Numbered from the stretch's first letter, positions 31,963 to 46,000 are shown. The stretch is DNA of 64,000 nucleotides from Macrocystis pyrifera (GCA_031763025.1 JASSKH010000001.1:22445840-22509839), one strand, 5' to 3'. The notes: generated from the sequence alone by a model not told the origin. Made by a program: numbers and translations.

Positions 31963-32404
31963 GGTATGATTTTATAAATTTTGAAATACGTCGGCTGTGA
32001 GTTCGACTGATTAAATAGTTGATACTCAACTTTGCAAGCTGCGTAATACGGTATGATTGTAATGTGAACGTGCCTGGTACACGACAAGGCACATGTTGTA
32101 TACCCGAGGTTGATGACGCTACATCATGCTGGGTCGAGGGCCCCAGTGTGCGCGGGCACCACGGCGTTCCACCCATGACGGCGCCCACAGCCTCCTGATT
32201 GATGAATAAAAGAGGCTGTGCATCACGGAATCTGCTCATTCATCAAAATGTTAAAACGATACACACTTTAACACAGAGCATCAGTTAACTACCCGATGAG
32301 CAATCCCATGGCCTACTGCTGCACGTCTCGAAAATTGCTGTAAAAAAAGGCGATATTCCTAGTTTCGTTAGGTAGTTCCTCAGTTGAGAAGTCCCATTAG
32401 TTTT

Positions 32405-32473
32405 ATTTTTGTTTTTATTTTTATCCTCCGGCGGATTGGTAAAAATAAAGCTTAAGCTCACCACACTTCCACG
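32405..32473 (+). repeat. Short dispersed repeat, second copy of 8989-9052
   Basis: TTTTATCCTCCGGCGGATTG followed by GTAAAAATAAAGCTT and CACTTCCACGTT, in the same order as at 8989. Confidence 0.55.
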
Positions 32474-32914
32474 TTCCGATTTCGTGTCGTGTGTCAATTT
32501 AGCCCATAGCTCCCGTTGTAACATCAGAACAGGCTGTTGTTACCCCTGGGGTTTGGGCACGTTGACCCGACCTGACCCCCGAGAGGAGCAGGTGCGGTGG
32601 AGATAGCCACCCTTGAGAGTCATCTCTCCCGGGTAGTGTAGGACTTGCGCGAGCTCACCCACCAACAAAAATCGAGGCTATGAGGCCTTCCCGCCGGACT
32701 TGGTCCAGTTACGGTCCACCCTACCCGTTGGGGCGTTGGTCCTCAGATTAGTCGGAAATATTTGCATTGCAAGGCAAAAGGTGCTGCCCCTATGTATCGT
32801 AGAATGGTTCCGCGAAAACACCACCTCGAGGGGTGCGAAGGGGAAGGGTTCTACGGTTGACCCAAGATACCCGCCCCCCCTTGTTTAAATGCCCGGCATC
32901 AATGTATATGTGTA

Positions 32915-33008
32915 TATGATGGGTCGGCGTCGGTTGGCAATGACACTCAGACACGTAGACAACCAGGGTACATACCGTTTTATTTTTTTTGTTTTTGGCG
33001 GTCGCCGC
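32915..33008 (-). repeat. Family G repeat, truncated copy retaining the far end
   Basis: Reading the minus strand, CCGCCAAAAAC, an A-run, ACGGTATGTACCCTGG, TTGTCTACGTGTCTGAGTG and CATTGCCAACCGACGCC match the last 90 bp of family G. It is the only partial copy seen that lacks the G-tract end. Confidence 0.6.
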
Positions 33009-33010
33009 GG

Positions 33011-33365
33011 TGTGAGTGTCTGAGTGAGATGTTCCGCGGAGGTGGAGCGCTGGCGAGGGCATCAGAAGCCCAAACAGAGTGACTCCAGCTCCTCTCATGC
33101 TATGATGTGGTCGGTTTAAGCTGTTAAGGGCACGGAGGTGGACGGAGAAAATGATGTTGCTGTAGCTCTCCTACGTTCTCGTCATGTTGAATCCCCTCGT
33201 TTCGTGTTCTTCTTACTCTGAGTAGATCACATACGCTGTGTGAGTGTCTGAGTGAGATGTTACGTGGAGGTGGAGCGCTGGCGAGGGCATCAGAAGCCCA
33301 ACGAGAGTGGCCTCAGCTCCTCTCATGCTAAAGGTGGTCGGTTTAAGCTGTTAAGGGCACGGAGG
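33011..33365 (+). repeat. Direct repeat, two units of about 128 bp
   Basis: TGTGAGTGTCTGAGTGAGAT starts units at 33011 and 33239. Both continue through GAGGTGGAGCGCTGGCGAGG and GTTTAAGCTGTTAAGGGCAC to GGAGG. Identity is over 90 percent by eye, with 100 bp of unrelated sequence between. Confidence 0.85.
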
Positions 33366-33490
33366 ATATTATCCCCCCCATCTCTGGGTTTCCGGGTGAC
33401 CCTAATCTCTATGCGTTTTATCCCAACACAATTCGGCGCCGCTATTCTGTGCGTTTGCACTTTCGGCCTTCTCCCAGAGTGGCCGCCCAG
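33350..33490 (+). repeat. Dispersed repeat, partner at 57548-57712
   Basis: TTAAGGGCACGGAGGATATT, then ATCC with a C-run, GGCGCCGC, TTGCACTTTCGGC and CAGAG occur in the same order at 57548-57712 (GAGGATGTTATCC, CGGCGCCGCGC, TTGCACTTCCGGC). Confidence 0.55.
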
Positions 33491-34047
33491 AGTTTTGTTT
33501 CCTACGGGCATCGGGCCGCGACTTTTCGCCCCCCGTAGGGTTCGGCAGCCCCTGTTGAAGGGATCGAAGGAACATCTATGAAATTGGTGAGATGCTTTCT
33601 CCTGCGTAGGTCGCTTGGTGAAGACCCAGATTTCGTGGCCTCGACACAACTTAAGGCCTTGGGGGTCCCGAGAAAGCGACCACAACAATGATAATGTTTG
33701 GCGTCACCAATCGTCTACGAGCAGCATGAACGCCGAGCAGTAGTACAGATTGATCATGTTGCGACCGTGCCGTACGACTCGTTGCATTGTGCCAGGTAAC
33801 TCTGACACCAGTTTCGATCATCCCCCACCCGCGCAGTGTGACCGTTGCTGTCATCGTCACTTTTGACCGTCATTTTTTTTCCCTCTGAATTCCCAAGAGG
33901 GTTGACGTGGAAACGTCAGAGCTCTCCGTACAACGTCTAGACGGCCATTCAGTGTTGACCTCGGTGCCACCGTTGAGAGACGGATATATATATATATATA
34001 TATTATATTGTAAGTATGAAACACCACCACTGGTTGGATGTTTGACC

Positions 34048-37000
34048 TCATCCGCTCGTCGACGCGCCGATCTGAATGGTTCTTGTGGGTGGGATGATGA
34101 GGTCGTCGTTGACCGCTGACCCCAGGTACGTCCGCAGCATCTTCTTTAGGTCGGCATTTTGCTCCTGCGGCAGGCAGGGAGTCAGGTCGGCCAGCCGCGG
34201 GAATAGACCACGCACAATGGCGAAAATCAGCACGCTGTTGTTGGGGCTGTGAGTCGGCTGGACTTCACGACTAGCTATTTTTTTGTCGGGTGGAAACATT
34301 AGTATGCCAACCGGCTGTCTTTAATAAGTCTTTACTGCCAAGAAACAACCCAACACACACGACGAGCCCCGAAAAACGCGGCTGTCAGATACAAAAAATG
34401 CAGAACTCCTGCAAATTACAGCGCCAAACTACTGAAACGGTACTATCTACCTGGTATCCAATTAACAAAATAGTTGGCGACCTATAGTAGGCAACCAACT
34501 TATAGCCTTACCCACTACGACGTTCGTCTACGAATCGTTCACAGCGCGAGCGCGGTTCGTGGTGCGTTATTCGAGAGCGGAATCCGAAGGGAGGAGGGAG
34601 CGGCATCACCCGAGGGGAGAAAGGCTCGCGTGAAATAATTTGACAGAAGCGAAACGAGAGTTCCGTTGTTGCTGACACCATCCGCCCGCCAGAACCCCGG
34701 CGACCCCGATCACTCGAACCCGTCAGTCCGTAACCCATCGCCACCAAAACTCCCCGTCTGTATAGCAGTCATTTTTGGGCCTCGGTCCGAAAGTCGGTTT
34801 CGAGAATGGTTTAGAATGGGACGACGCGGGGCGTGTTCTCCAAAGTCAAGGGTGGAGCGATCGATCCGTCTATCTCGAATCCGTTTGGTTGTCTATGTGA
34901 GGTACCTGGAGCGATTTTACGGCGGTGATGCGGCGGCTGCGCTCGGCGAGGATGCCGTTGTACCGCTCCAGCCCCTTCGCCAGTTGTCTCCACGACTGGG
35001 CGAGTAAGCGGCAACGAAATCACGATGGAGACGCGATGGTATCGGGCTTACCACACAACGAAAGCAATTGTCCTAGTTCTTGCTCGTGTTTTCGGAGGAC
35101 CTTGCCATCACTGATGGTTTCTGCGTCATTCTTTACGCATGTCTCGTGTGTGCCGTGGGCACTACGGTACCGTGTCGTGTGCCGACCAGTGCTCGGATCG
35201 GCGGCAAACGTCGCACGAGAGACGGTGACCTACGGAAAGCGACCTTATACCATACATCGGGGGCACCCTGTGACGCTGCAGGCGTTTTCGTTGGCCACGT
35301 GACGTGTGTCTGTGGGAGCCCCTGCCGTACGCGGTTGGTCTTTTCACGCCCAAGTTCCCGACAAGGAAATTTCTCATTGATAATTGAAGCTACTCATGGC
35401 TTCACCCTTCGAAAAAAACACCTCTCCGGAAATAAGTCCCCACTCCCCGAAACGAGCTGCAAGCTGCTTCGGCCATCTGTCCCTCAATCCGTTTTTCAAC
35501 ACGAAGAAAAACAGGTGCGCCCATCGAGCGAAAAAGAAACGATCAATAATCGATTGTTCATGCCGAATAGTTTGCCACCCCCTACAACCCCCCCCCCCCC
35601 CCCCCCCCCCCCCCTCCTCACTCATGGCGGCAGTTCTGCACTACCAGGTATTTACTTCAATAGTAGTACTTCAATGGTGAAGATCAAACGTGGGTCTCAC
35701 TATTTTCGATTTATAGATGTAGGGATCGTAGTACGTCTCGAACGCCCCCCCCCCCTCCCCTCGAGGGTCTATGATCATACGACGACGGCTGTGCATGACA
35801 TGAGTGTACCCCCCCTCTCTCCCCTAAACAGAAAGGGGATAATATAAAACGTTTCCACGTGACACATGGAAAACACGTAATGAGCGCCCAAGTGTTGAAG
35901 GTATGTCTGTTAGGAGTAGGAAGGTCCTTCCGTCTCGAAAGCGATGCGTGGTCAATGATCATATGACTAAGGCAAGCAACAAACGAGTAGTCCCTCCTCC
36001 TCTCACTCGGTCATACGACTACGGCCATGCATGCTATCGCGCACACCCCTGCACACGCTCCTCACGCTCCGCACTCCTTCATTCAACTGTCTGCCCAAGA
36101 GATCTCCATGCCCCTTTCTAGCAAACCATGCACGTAATCGAAATAATACATCTGCGTTTTCGCGAATTTTGTCGTAGCTTCTGAGTGATAGCTGCTAGGC
36201 CTCACCGGATTGTGGCAAGAAAAAAATCGAATAGCGACGTTCAACAAATAATGACAGTTTATGTTCCATGGCCGTAAGAGAAACGCACACATGCATAGCG
36301 GGACTAAACATGGATACATTGAAACGAGAAGTGCACACGAGATCGGAGATAAAGTTGTGCAGCTTTTTGGCTATAGTATGGCACAACAGGAGAGAAGCGC
36401 CTACCCTGTACGAAGTAGAGCATTACCGCACAGCGTAAGTATTACCTGCCAGGTGTCCTCCCGAATAACGCCTCCCAAAGTATTCCAGTAGTCGGTTTCC
36501 CGTTGACGGATCACCCTCTCTCGCTGCCTGCGGACCTTTCGTGCCGCGTCCCCGTCCCCGACCCCCCCCCCCCCACGCCGCCATCATCGAGGCTTAAACT
36601 CTTCCTTCGAGTCTGCAAATACAAGAGTGGGAAGAGGGGGTCAACATAGTTTAGCACAGAAATCTGCAGTTTACGTGGTGGCCTCAAGTGCCAGGAGTGC
36701 GGTACGTGTGCCGTGTACTCTGACGGTCGTTTTTTTTCTGTGCGCTTGACCCCGCAAGGGGTGGGGACATTTGCGGCACGCTTTGCATGGCTTGAGAGCC
36801 CTCTGCCGTCACGCAGTTCAGGGTGTTTACCACCCGTCGAGGTCTTGTGGGGAGTGGCGGGGGCTACTGAGTGGGGAATGTTGTTGCTGTTGTCGTTGTT
36901 GTATTTTTTATTCGTCGAGCTGTGGGAAGTGCCGTGACGCTGCCTCTTCGCTGCCAGCACACCCTCGGATGCTTTGTACGGGGGCATGCCCCAGGAACTG

Positions 37001-40000
37001 CTGCAAAATGTATGAAATACGTATTGTATCCCATGACCTCACTCAACCTAAGCTGTTGTTGCGACTTGACATATCAGTCTTGTTACGCTGTCAGATGGCT
37101 GCTGCCCCGTACAGGAGTTAAGTGTCTGGGTTGCCACCGACTCACGCGCACCCGCCCCGGAGGGGAGCAAAGCTTCCGACGCACACGTGAGTAACACGTC
37201 TTCTCGGGGATGTTTACGGCTCCACAAGCCATTGAACACGGGGGACCATAGTAAATAGGACCTACGGTAACACAAAAACCTATATATTTACCTACTTTTA
37301 CTAAAAATATTTGGTCCTATTAAATATGGTCCCCCGTAATAGTGCGACGAATGTTTTGGTTAGCTTAGACCCATTGAACAGCGAATACCTGCTCCACCCG
37401 GCGGATCTCGGGCGTAACTCCAGCAAAAGCAGCATTTTTGGGGCTCCGCATGTGAACCAGCCGACGGTGAAGTCTACTCCATTGGTTGGGTATGGTTTCT
37501 GGACGGGAACATAGAGTGCCCCGCTTGTAAAAGCAAGTGTTTGGGTTGTCAACTATATCTCCAGTACCCACCTATGCAAGCCTAGCAACACGGGGGATGC
37601 TATGCAGAACGGAATACACTGCAACCCTTACCAGTCTACTCAGCGCCCATTCAGTACCCTCCACCCGGTTTGTCGCTAGGGCATCCACCCACTCACACAT
37701 CCACGCTCCCCACCCCTGCCTCTCGGGACACACCCCGGTATGTTTGTTTTAGTTTTCACCTGATCCAAGAGGCGGGCTTCCTTTCGGTCCTTGACGAAGC
37801 TGTGGATGGCGCTCACGACGTTGTCGGGCTGAATTATCGTCAAGAGAACCTTCACGTCAACACGAAACATTGCACGGTAAAATCGAGGATGCGTGTAATT
37901 TCGCATTGTCATGAGCGCGGACAGGAGGAAGAGCTATGTACCAAGTCATGCCAGCGCACCCCCAACACTACCGCCTCCCGCTGCGAGTCTAAAAACAGTG
38001 CCCATAGAGCGCTCCTTGGAGTTAGATAAGAGCCGTAGGCGCCATCGTCGCGTTGAATTTAATGGACACACCAGCACCTCTCGTAGTAATCACTACACAA
38101 GCTTCAGCTTAAAGACGTTTGGTACACTCCGCACTCCGCTACGTAGAGAGGGGGCACGCAGATCATCCTCGCTCGTCGCTGACCCCTGCATGTATATACC
38201 ACCCCCACGCCGCAAGAAACTGGCTGTTGCCATTTTTAGTGCTCAAGGAATCTGTTAATGCAGTTTTCTGGCACCCACATCGACCTTGGGCCCGCTACTA
38301 ATATTGTCACTCGAAGGTAGAGGAAGCTGTCCCACCCGTTCTTCATTTCAACACCAAGAAGAAATCCATTCGATACATCCAAAGGGTATAAGAGGACCTT
38401 GGAAAAAATGATGTGCACGATCGGGGGTCTTAACACCGCTCTCAAGGAAAACACACACACGTGGGGTCAATGCGCTCTCATCCTCTCGTTGAACGCAAGG
38501 GATCAGCAGCGCGCGGTTGGGAACTGGTCCCTCGGCGCCTGCAGTTTGTATACCTTGAGGGCTTCTGGTTCCCGATCGGGGTCCAGCCCCAGATCTCTAA
38601 AAGCTGCCATCGCGGGAACGTCTTCAGTGTCAGGCTCGGCTTCATCGGAGCTGAAAAAATAGCGCAACAGCTCCTGGAAAGTGGAGCGGCGAGGAAATGT
38701 GGTGTGTACTCACATCAGGCATGGCTGTAGTCGTATGACCATAGACCCTCTCACCCCTACAATGCCGGGACGAAGCACGTCGGGTTGTCACCGACCAGGT
38801 AAACATTGCTTGCGCCAAGCACGAAGCACCATGAGGTGTTCGGCGAGTCGCATGAAGGGTTGGCGGGGGGTATGCGGTCATGATGTTTTCCGAATCGTTG
38901 AGGCGGTGCGCATGCGGACGAGCGGAGTGTAGGCCTGGGGGAAGTTCAACGGTGAATGTCATTGGGCGCTCAGCTTGCCCTTACGTGTAGAGCACGATGC
39001 CTGTCTTCTAGCGTCAATGGCGACACTGATAAAGGTGATCGGTAGGCTGGCCGAATTTTCGGCAAATACTAGTCAGAAGAGAGGCCGCAATGCCGCCAAA
39101 TAATTATTTTGCAACGAAGGTGTCGATTCTGTGGGGCGTCATTTCCGGGCACTCTCGATCGTCAGCTCGGAGAAACTTCATGAGCGTTCGAGCAAAAAAC
39201 GAAACTAACGCAACACATGCGGGGGGGGAGACGGTTACCTCGATGTCAGGCTGGTTTTCCACCCCGAGAGCTTTGAGCATGCTGACAGCGGACACCAGCT
39301 GCGCCTCATCGGTAGTCATGGCATCTAGCGCGTCCTGAAAATGTTTCCGCACAATTAAGTCGGCATGTTCAAAATGGGGTGGGGAGGGTGGGTGGGGGGG
39401 GGGTGTACTCCATATCATGCATGGCCGTAGTCGTACGACCAAAGACCCTCGCATCCCTACAGTGCCGGGACGGAGCACGTCGGATTTTCACCGACCAGGC
39501 AGACACTGCTTGCATCAAGCAAACCGCCATGGGGTGTCCGGCAAGTCGCATGAAGGGTGAGCTGCATAATACTAAGAACCGCTTGTGAGGCGAACTTGAA
39601 TATGGATGACAGCGTCGAATGAATATACTTCGAAGTCATTGGTTTCCGGTGTGACCACTTCCGGAGACAGCAATGAGAGTACTATCTATGTGCCTCTTGG
39701 GTGCCTTACCATAAACACTACGTGATACGACCATTTTTCTTGTGTGGAGTAAAGGTTCTCCACCCCGCACAAAGTACCTAACTTGGCCACCAGCTGTGAC
39801 CGACAGCAAAAAAAAGAAACAAAAACGTACGGTAGCCTGGCTGTCTATTAATAGCCCAAGTAGTGAGCGGCATGTTTCACAGTGTCGTTGCCAACCGACG
39901 CCAACCCAAGGGTGGGGGGGGTGGGAGATGGGGGCGGGGACTACGAAGTTAGACTGGCTGAGCATTTAGAGTTGCAGAGTTGCATTCCGCCGTAAAAATC

Positions 40001-43000
40001 ACCCTGGAATATACTGTATTGAAAACTACGCTGGCACCGCAAGCGTTTCGTTGCGCAGTGCCCGCAGGCTTCGGTGGTTCATGTTGCTGTAGTCCCCGCC
40101 TCCGCTACTGCTGCTTCCACCGCTCCTACCGCCGCTGCGTATATGCTGTGTCTGTTTGGATAAAGACTGTCACGGGATTCTCCCTCACGTGCTCCCGTTT
40201 GGTCTGACCACGCTTCCTCGTCCCAACGAAGAGACGAAATACGATATGTCTCGGTTGGCCTCGTACGGTTTCACCTTCACGCCGGGATCTACAAGAAACC
40301 CCGCTTCCTGTGAGAGCAGCTTGAGTACCGCCTTGACTCGCGTCCCCGACACCTTGGTGTCCTGCTCAGGGTGCTCCAAACCATCCTGCGGCGGGATTCA
40401 AAATAAGAAAGGTAACCGTTCAAAAACAAGAAATGTAACCGTTCTAAGCAAGAACTGTAAGTGTTCGAAACAAGGAACGTAACCGCTCAAAACAAGAAAA
40501 GTGACCTTCCTCCCATATTAAGCTAGGTTTGTGCGGGTAAGCGAATGAGGAAGCGTAAAAGTTTTGTTATGGTATGGTATGGCACAGTAAGTTAGGGGGT
40601 GTGTGCGGGCGGGCTTTGACCCAAGACACGGGGTGCTGACGCTAAAAAACACGTATTTTTTCACCGCTACATTACGTGCAAAATCGAATTTGTCCTGCCT
40701 CAAGCGCGTCCAAAAGACAGAAGAAAAGGGAGGGCGGGGGTGTACACGTTTTTCATGTTTATCCATTGAAAGCGTTGTGCAGCTCTCGACATGAGCAAGC
40801 TTGATTAGCTGACAAAATGGAAGTATTCCCGAGGAAATATCCGTAAACGTTGACAGCGGTCGTTGTCGTCTCTTGGTGAAGGAACCCTCACATGTCGGAC
40901 AGATCATCTGCAGATAGATCACACAGACCATCTAGGTCCTAACCAGCCGGTAAGATATGCTGTGCGGGATCTGGATAGTACACATCCAGTACAGGAAACA
41001 TGTTCTAGATTGTGCATATTATGCGGCTCTCATCCGGGAACATGAGCTAGATCATACAGGTCATACAGATCATTCAGATCAGGAATATTCATCACTTCTG
41101 ACGTGAACAAGTTGTACACATGGGAACAGATCATCGGTTCCCACTTAATGATCTAGATCTTTCAGGGCAGATTTGTGCATATTATGCGGATCTCACCCGG
41201 GAACATGAGCTAGATCACACAGATCATACATATCACACGGATCAGGAATATATCTGCCCTGAAAGATCTAGATCATTAAGTGGGAACCGATGATCTGTTC
41301 CCATGTGTACAACTTGTTCACGTCCGAAGTGATGATATTGCCTCCTCAGGACAGCGGCAGTAATCAGACACGTGCAAAGCACGTGTCGATAAAGGGGGGA
41401 AAAGGGGGGGGGGGGGGGAGGGTTGTACTCATATCATGCATGGCTGTACTGTAGTCGTATGGCCATAGAAGGGGGGGCTCGACGAAGTCCACACAACAAC
41501 TCCGTATACAGTACGTGAGTTCATTCCCCTCTGCTGGCGTTTCGTTTTATTTTGCGCGTTTGCATAGGTCTTGCTCCCCTTTCCCTCCGTTCGCACTGCG
41601 CATGTATACTACCAGGTACTTGATTACAGTACGGCTCCGCTGACAAGAAACGCCTACTAGTAATCTGAGCAAGCCTCAGAACCCTTTCGTGACACCATCC
41701 ACGAACAACGTTGAGCATAGGCTATTGCGTGGGATTTCTGTGCAGCGCTCGCCGCTGAACACATTATTTTTTAAGCCAATTTTCTTACAGTACTACTTGA
41801 CGTCCCCCGAAAAAGAGCGAGCCTTGCGTTCTTGCTAGGTTATTTCTTATCTTCGTGGACCTGTACTGTACAACGCAACAGTAAAGTTTCTTCTGCAACG
41901 ATTGCCGTGACCCCTTATCCCGCCCGGCCTCGTTTTTGGCAACACCGACACGTCAGCACCCCATAACCGGCCGTACAATGCCGACTGCGGTGCAGGTACG
42001 TTTCTCAACCGCACCAGCCTGCTGTGCCCACAGCTTGCTGAGCTTAAAATTATGAGCGCGGGTGGTACCACTTGCAGACAAGTCAGCGATGGTTGGTGGC
42101 CGTGTGGGATCATCTAGGTGTCTCGCCCGGTCCCCTCTCCAAAACCATCCTTGCAGATAAATACTTTCCCCCCTTGCCCACGTGCAAAGCCTTGGTCTCC
42201 TTACTGCGTCAAGCGCTTCCTTAGGAAACTAGCGGAGGCGCGGACGTCCACTGACGCCACAGCCTGCAGTCCGCTGAGCGATTAATAGAAGTCTGAATGC
42301 GGTCGGCACTGCTCGCAGGTGGTTGGATCCATGTTTTATCGACCGCACGAAAGTCCAGTACTAATTAGTGTCCCGACAAGCTCCTCTAGAAGAACCCACT
42401 CCAATCAACAATGCTTCTCCGTGATCGTGCGCAACGCCATCATCGTAGATATTCGTACCGTACGTCAAACCTAATCACGTCTTTAGGCGTTGAGCGGGGA
42501 AGCGAATGTCCTAAGCCTAGGCCAACACTGTGCGCTGGTGTACACTTGCGACAAACGGTGGAGCACCCGAACGGATGTTGCTGGTGCGAGGGCGCCCCTC
42601 CACCAGGCCAACTGGTCGAGAGTAAAACCGACGAACGGGCCAAGCGTCCCAACTTGCTGCGGCACACCCACCCGCATGGCACCCAGACGATAATAGCGGA
42701 ATAGACCCCAAACTCTTTATGTCACACACGTTCTATAACATATTCTATGCGTCGGACAGATCACGATCTATCTGTCTACAGATAGATCATCTACAGATAT
42801 ATCCTAGCTTGCCCCTATGAGATGCTGTGCGGGATCTGTGCAGTACCGACCCAACCCGGGAAACCTGTCCGAATAGATCAGACAGAGTATACGGATCCCA
42901 CCCGGCAAGATTGGCTAGATCGGTACACACCAAGAGTACTATATTCCCCTGGAATATCTAGATCACTAGTGGGGAAATCGACGATCGCGTGGGCCCTAAC

Positions 43001-46000
43001 CATAGGCCAACGTGACGGTAGTGTTTGTTCCGGTCGGGATTGGATTGGGCTTCGATCCGACCCGAAAAACAAGAACAACGAAAACGAAACGTCGGCATCA
43101 CCTCGACCTCTCCATCCCCCCCACCCTCTCCGGGAAGAGCAGTCGCCGAAGTCGGAGCTACCGTAACCGCGTTCGTTGCCTGGCCGCCACCGCCGCCGCT
43201 GGCTCCCACTCCACCGCCGCCGCCGCCCCCGCCTCCGCCCCCCGCTCCGCCTCCCGCCTTCGCCGCGGTCATGCTATGGACGTCTAGGTCAGCAAGGAGT
43301 TCCATGTTTGGCGATTTCCAGTCCCATCCCAGCTGCTGATGATGGATGATCTCGTCCGCCTGAGTTTTGTTTTTTTAGTTTCGAAGAGGTACGAGTGTTG
43401 TAAGAAATGAACCTCCTTTGGAACTAACCGCACACCCACGTTTTTGGGGGACAAAACACTTGTAAATAGTATGGGATGTTTTTTGTTGCACTATTCAAAT
43501 GTTGAAAGGGGGTGCAGTCTACGGCGCCAGGAAACGTCGTTTCATTGGTGTCCTATGATACTATCTATTTCTGCAATGGTTGATATAAGCAGGTCAGATA
43601 AATGTAAAGGAGGGCGACCGCGGTGGACGAAGCCTAGGAAATCGCGTGAAGCTCGTCTCTCGAAGGAGGCTGAGGAGGGAGCGGGTTGAGGCGGTGTTGT
43701 CGATGTCATTGGAGAGGCGTGCTCATTCGTTGCTTGCCTTAGCTAATTTGGCCATTGACCATGCACCCCTTTCAAGACGCAGCATCGTTCCTCTACCCCT
43801 TGTTGGGGCACCTCCAAAATTTATGCGTTCATTACGTTTTTTCTTTTACGCTGCGTGTATATTGTACGTAAGAAACGTTTTGCTGGGGGGGGGGGGGGGG
43901 GGGGGATGCTCGCACGACTTGGTATATACATTTCAATTTCTTCGCAAATGTCACCTCTACCAAGGATGCACCTTATTTTGTTTTTTAGGGATGCACATTA
44001 TTGAGTTTTTACGAAATTCAGCCCATTCCATGGGCAAGGGGTCTCGCAAGAATCGCAGGCACTCGTTGTCGAGCATCGGCAACCACCCCACTGTGGGCCG
44101 GTGTTGCACGTGCATGCCCCCAAACACAAGGAGTGAAGGGCAACCAGTCCGACTTTCCCGTTCCCCGTGCTCAGCCGACAGCTTCCGAGCACCGGTACTT
44201 CCCGCTACGTACGGCGCCCGGGCAGGCCTGAATACAGCAAACCGTTCCCTCGGAATGAGGGGAGGCAAAGCACACTGTTCTGTGGTTGTGTTGTACCTAT
44301 ACAACTACAAGTATATGGGGGGAAAAACTAACCATGTTTTTTGCATTTAATATTTTCCAAACTTTAAAAAAAAATATTTTTTTGTCGGTGGCACGTGACG
44401 TATTCAATCTCATAGCTGCGAAATGGAGAATGGTCCAACCTAACCCCCTTGATAACTCTACCCACGCTCTTGGGGGACAAAATTCTTGGGTTTAGCGTGG
44501 ATTTATTTTGCCGAAGGAAGGTTGGGACACCAGCATCCGGGTGGTATCGCGATCGCGTACGTAGCACAGGCCCACGGTTCTGCTAAGAGAATTGGCCTGC
44601 CCATGCATCCAAACGAGAGTAAACAACCGCCACTACGTGTTCGAGTGGGGCACGAGCTGTCTATCGCGCAAAATGACATTGCGTTTACATTCGCGTCGAA
44701 GAGCACACGCACATCCTCATTCTGTCCTCGTGCTATGATATCACTGCTGTAAGCTAAAAGCAGGTACTGGCGGCAACGTTTCGCACCTCGAGAACCTTGG
44801 CGATCGTCTCCAGAACCTCCTCGCGGTGCATCGACCACACCTTTTGAAACGAAGCGGATAGACGAACGCGAGATGGCGTACCAAAGTTACACACATCCTT
44901 TGGTTCTTCGGGTGTACGCGCGATATAAATATATGTACCAGGTATATATATATATTTCCTTGTGTTATTCGGTTTGCATACGGTTCGGGATGGTATGCCC
45001 CAGCCTGCAGGTACCGTTCCCTCGCGTACTGGTACTGTGGTGCACGTACTACGTTGTACTTGTTTCCTTTCTCCCATCGCCACCACCGGCCCTATCGTTT
45101 ATAAGTCGACCGTAATACTTACAGTCGGGTCGGACCGTTCGGTAGCCCTGCGCTTCCAGGCCTAAAGACACCCGACGCACGAAAGGAGCGTGAGGCTCCC
45201 TAAAGGTCGGACTGGGTGTCCGAGGGTCACACCGTTCCACGAGAAGACACTCCCTTCAAGAAAAGGTAGCCGGCCAAGGCGATGTCTTGTTCGTCAATTT
45301 GATGCTGTTATGCTATGGTTACCACGCGGTACAATACATCAGCGTTCTGTATCACTCGAGTTCCGTTGTCCGTTGGTGAGATTCGAGCGCGTGCGAGGGG
45401 CCCGTCAGATTCGCACGGACGTGAGAAAGCGATTTGACTCTACAATGTTCCAGCACAGCTGGTGCCGCCGTTCAAGCCGCCCCCGTTCCGTCGCCTTCGC
45501 TGCTCCCTCGAGCATTTACCACGAGGTACGGCCTCGGCGTTTGGTTTTACCGTACAGGACACCTCCCGCAGTGTTTACATGCTGAAGCCGTTCCGACGAT
45601 TGCGGCAAGGAGCGAAAAATATGAAGACATTACCCTCGCAGTGTACAAAATAAAGTCCTCCCGACGGTTGATACGCGTGCTACGTTAGCGGCACTCGAGC
45701 CGTATCGGAGAGCGCGCCTGGTACGAAGAGCTTCGAGCGCACGGCAACAGCCAACAGGGGTTGGAGGTAACATGAAGCAAATAATACCAAAATATGCCGG
45801 AGAGCTCAACATCGAGAGCGGAAAGGGTGGCGACGGCTGCAGCGAGAAGTACGGGCAGAGGGGCAAGCTGTCTGTTCCTGTATTGCTAACTTTTTTTCTG
45901 TTACTAGGAAGTCGCGGAGCAGGATCCTTTAAATTGTCGCCCACTTGTGTGCGCTGGAGGACGCGTTACAGCGGAGACGGACGCTCCAGAAAACTCGAAA

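Noticed and set aside
33252-33581. Open frame of about 109 codons on the plus strand
   Set aside because: It begins inside the duplicated 128-bp unit and crosses into a dispersed repeat; no domain is visible.
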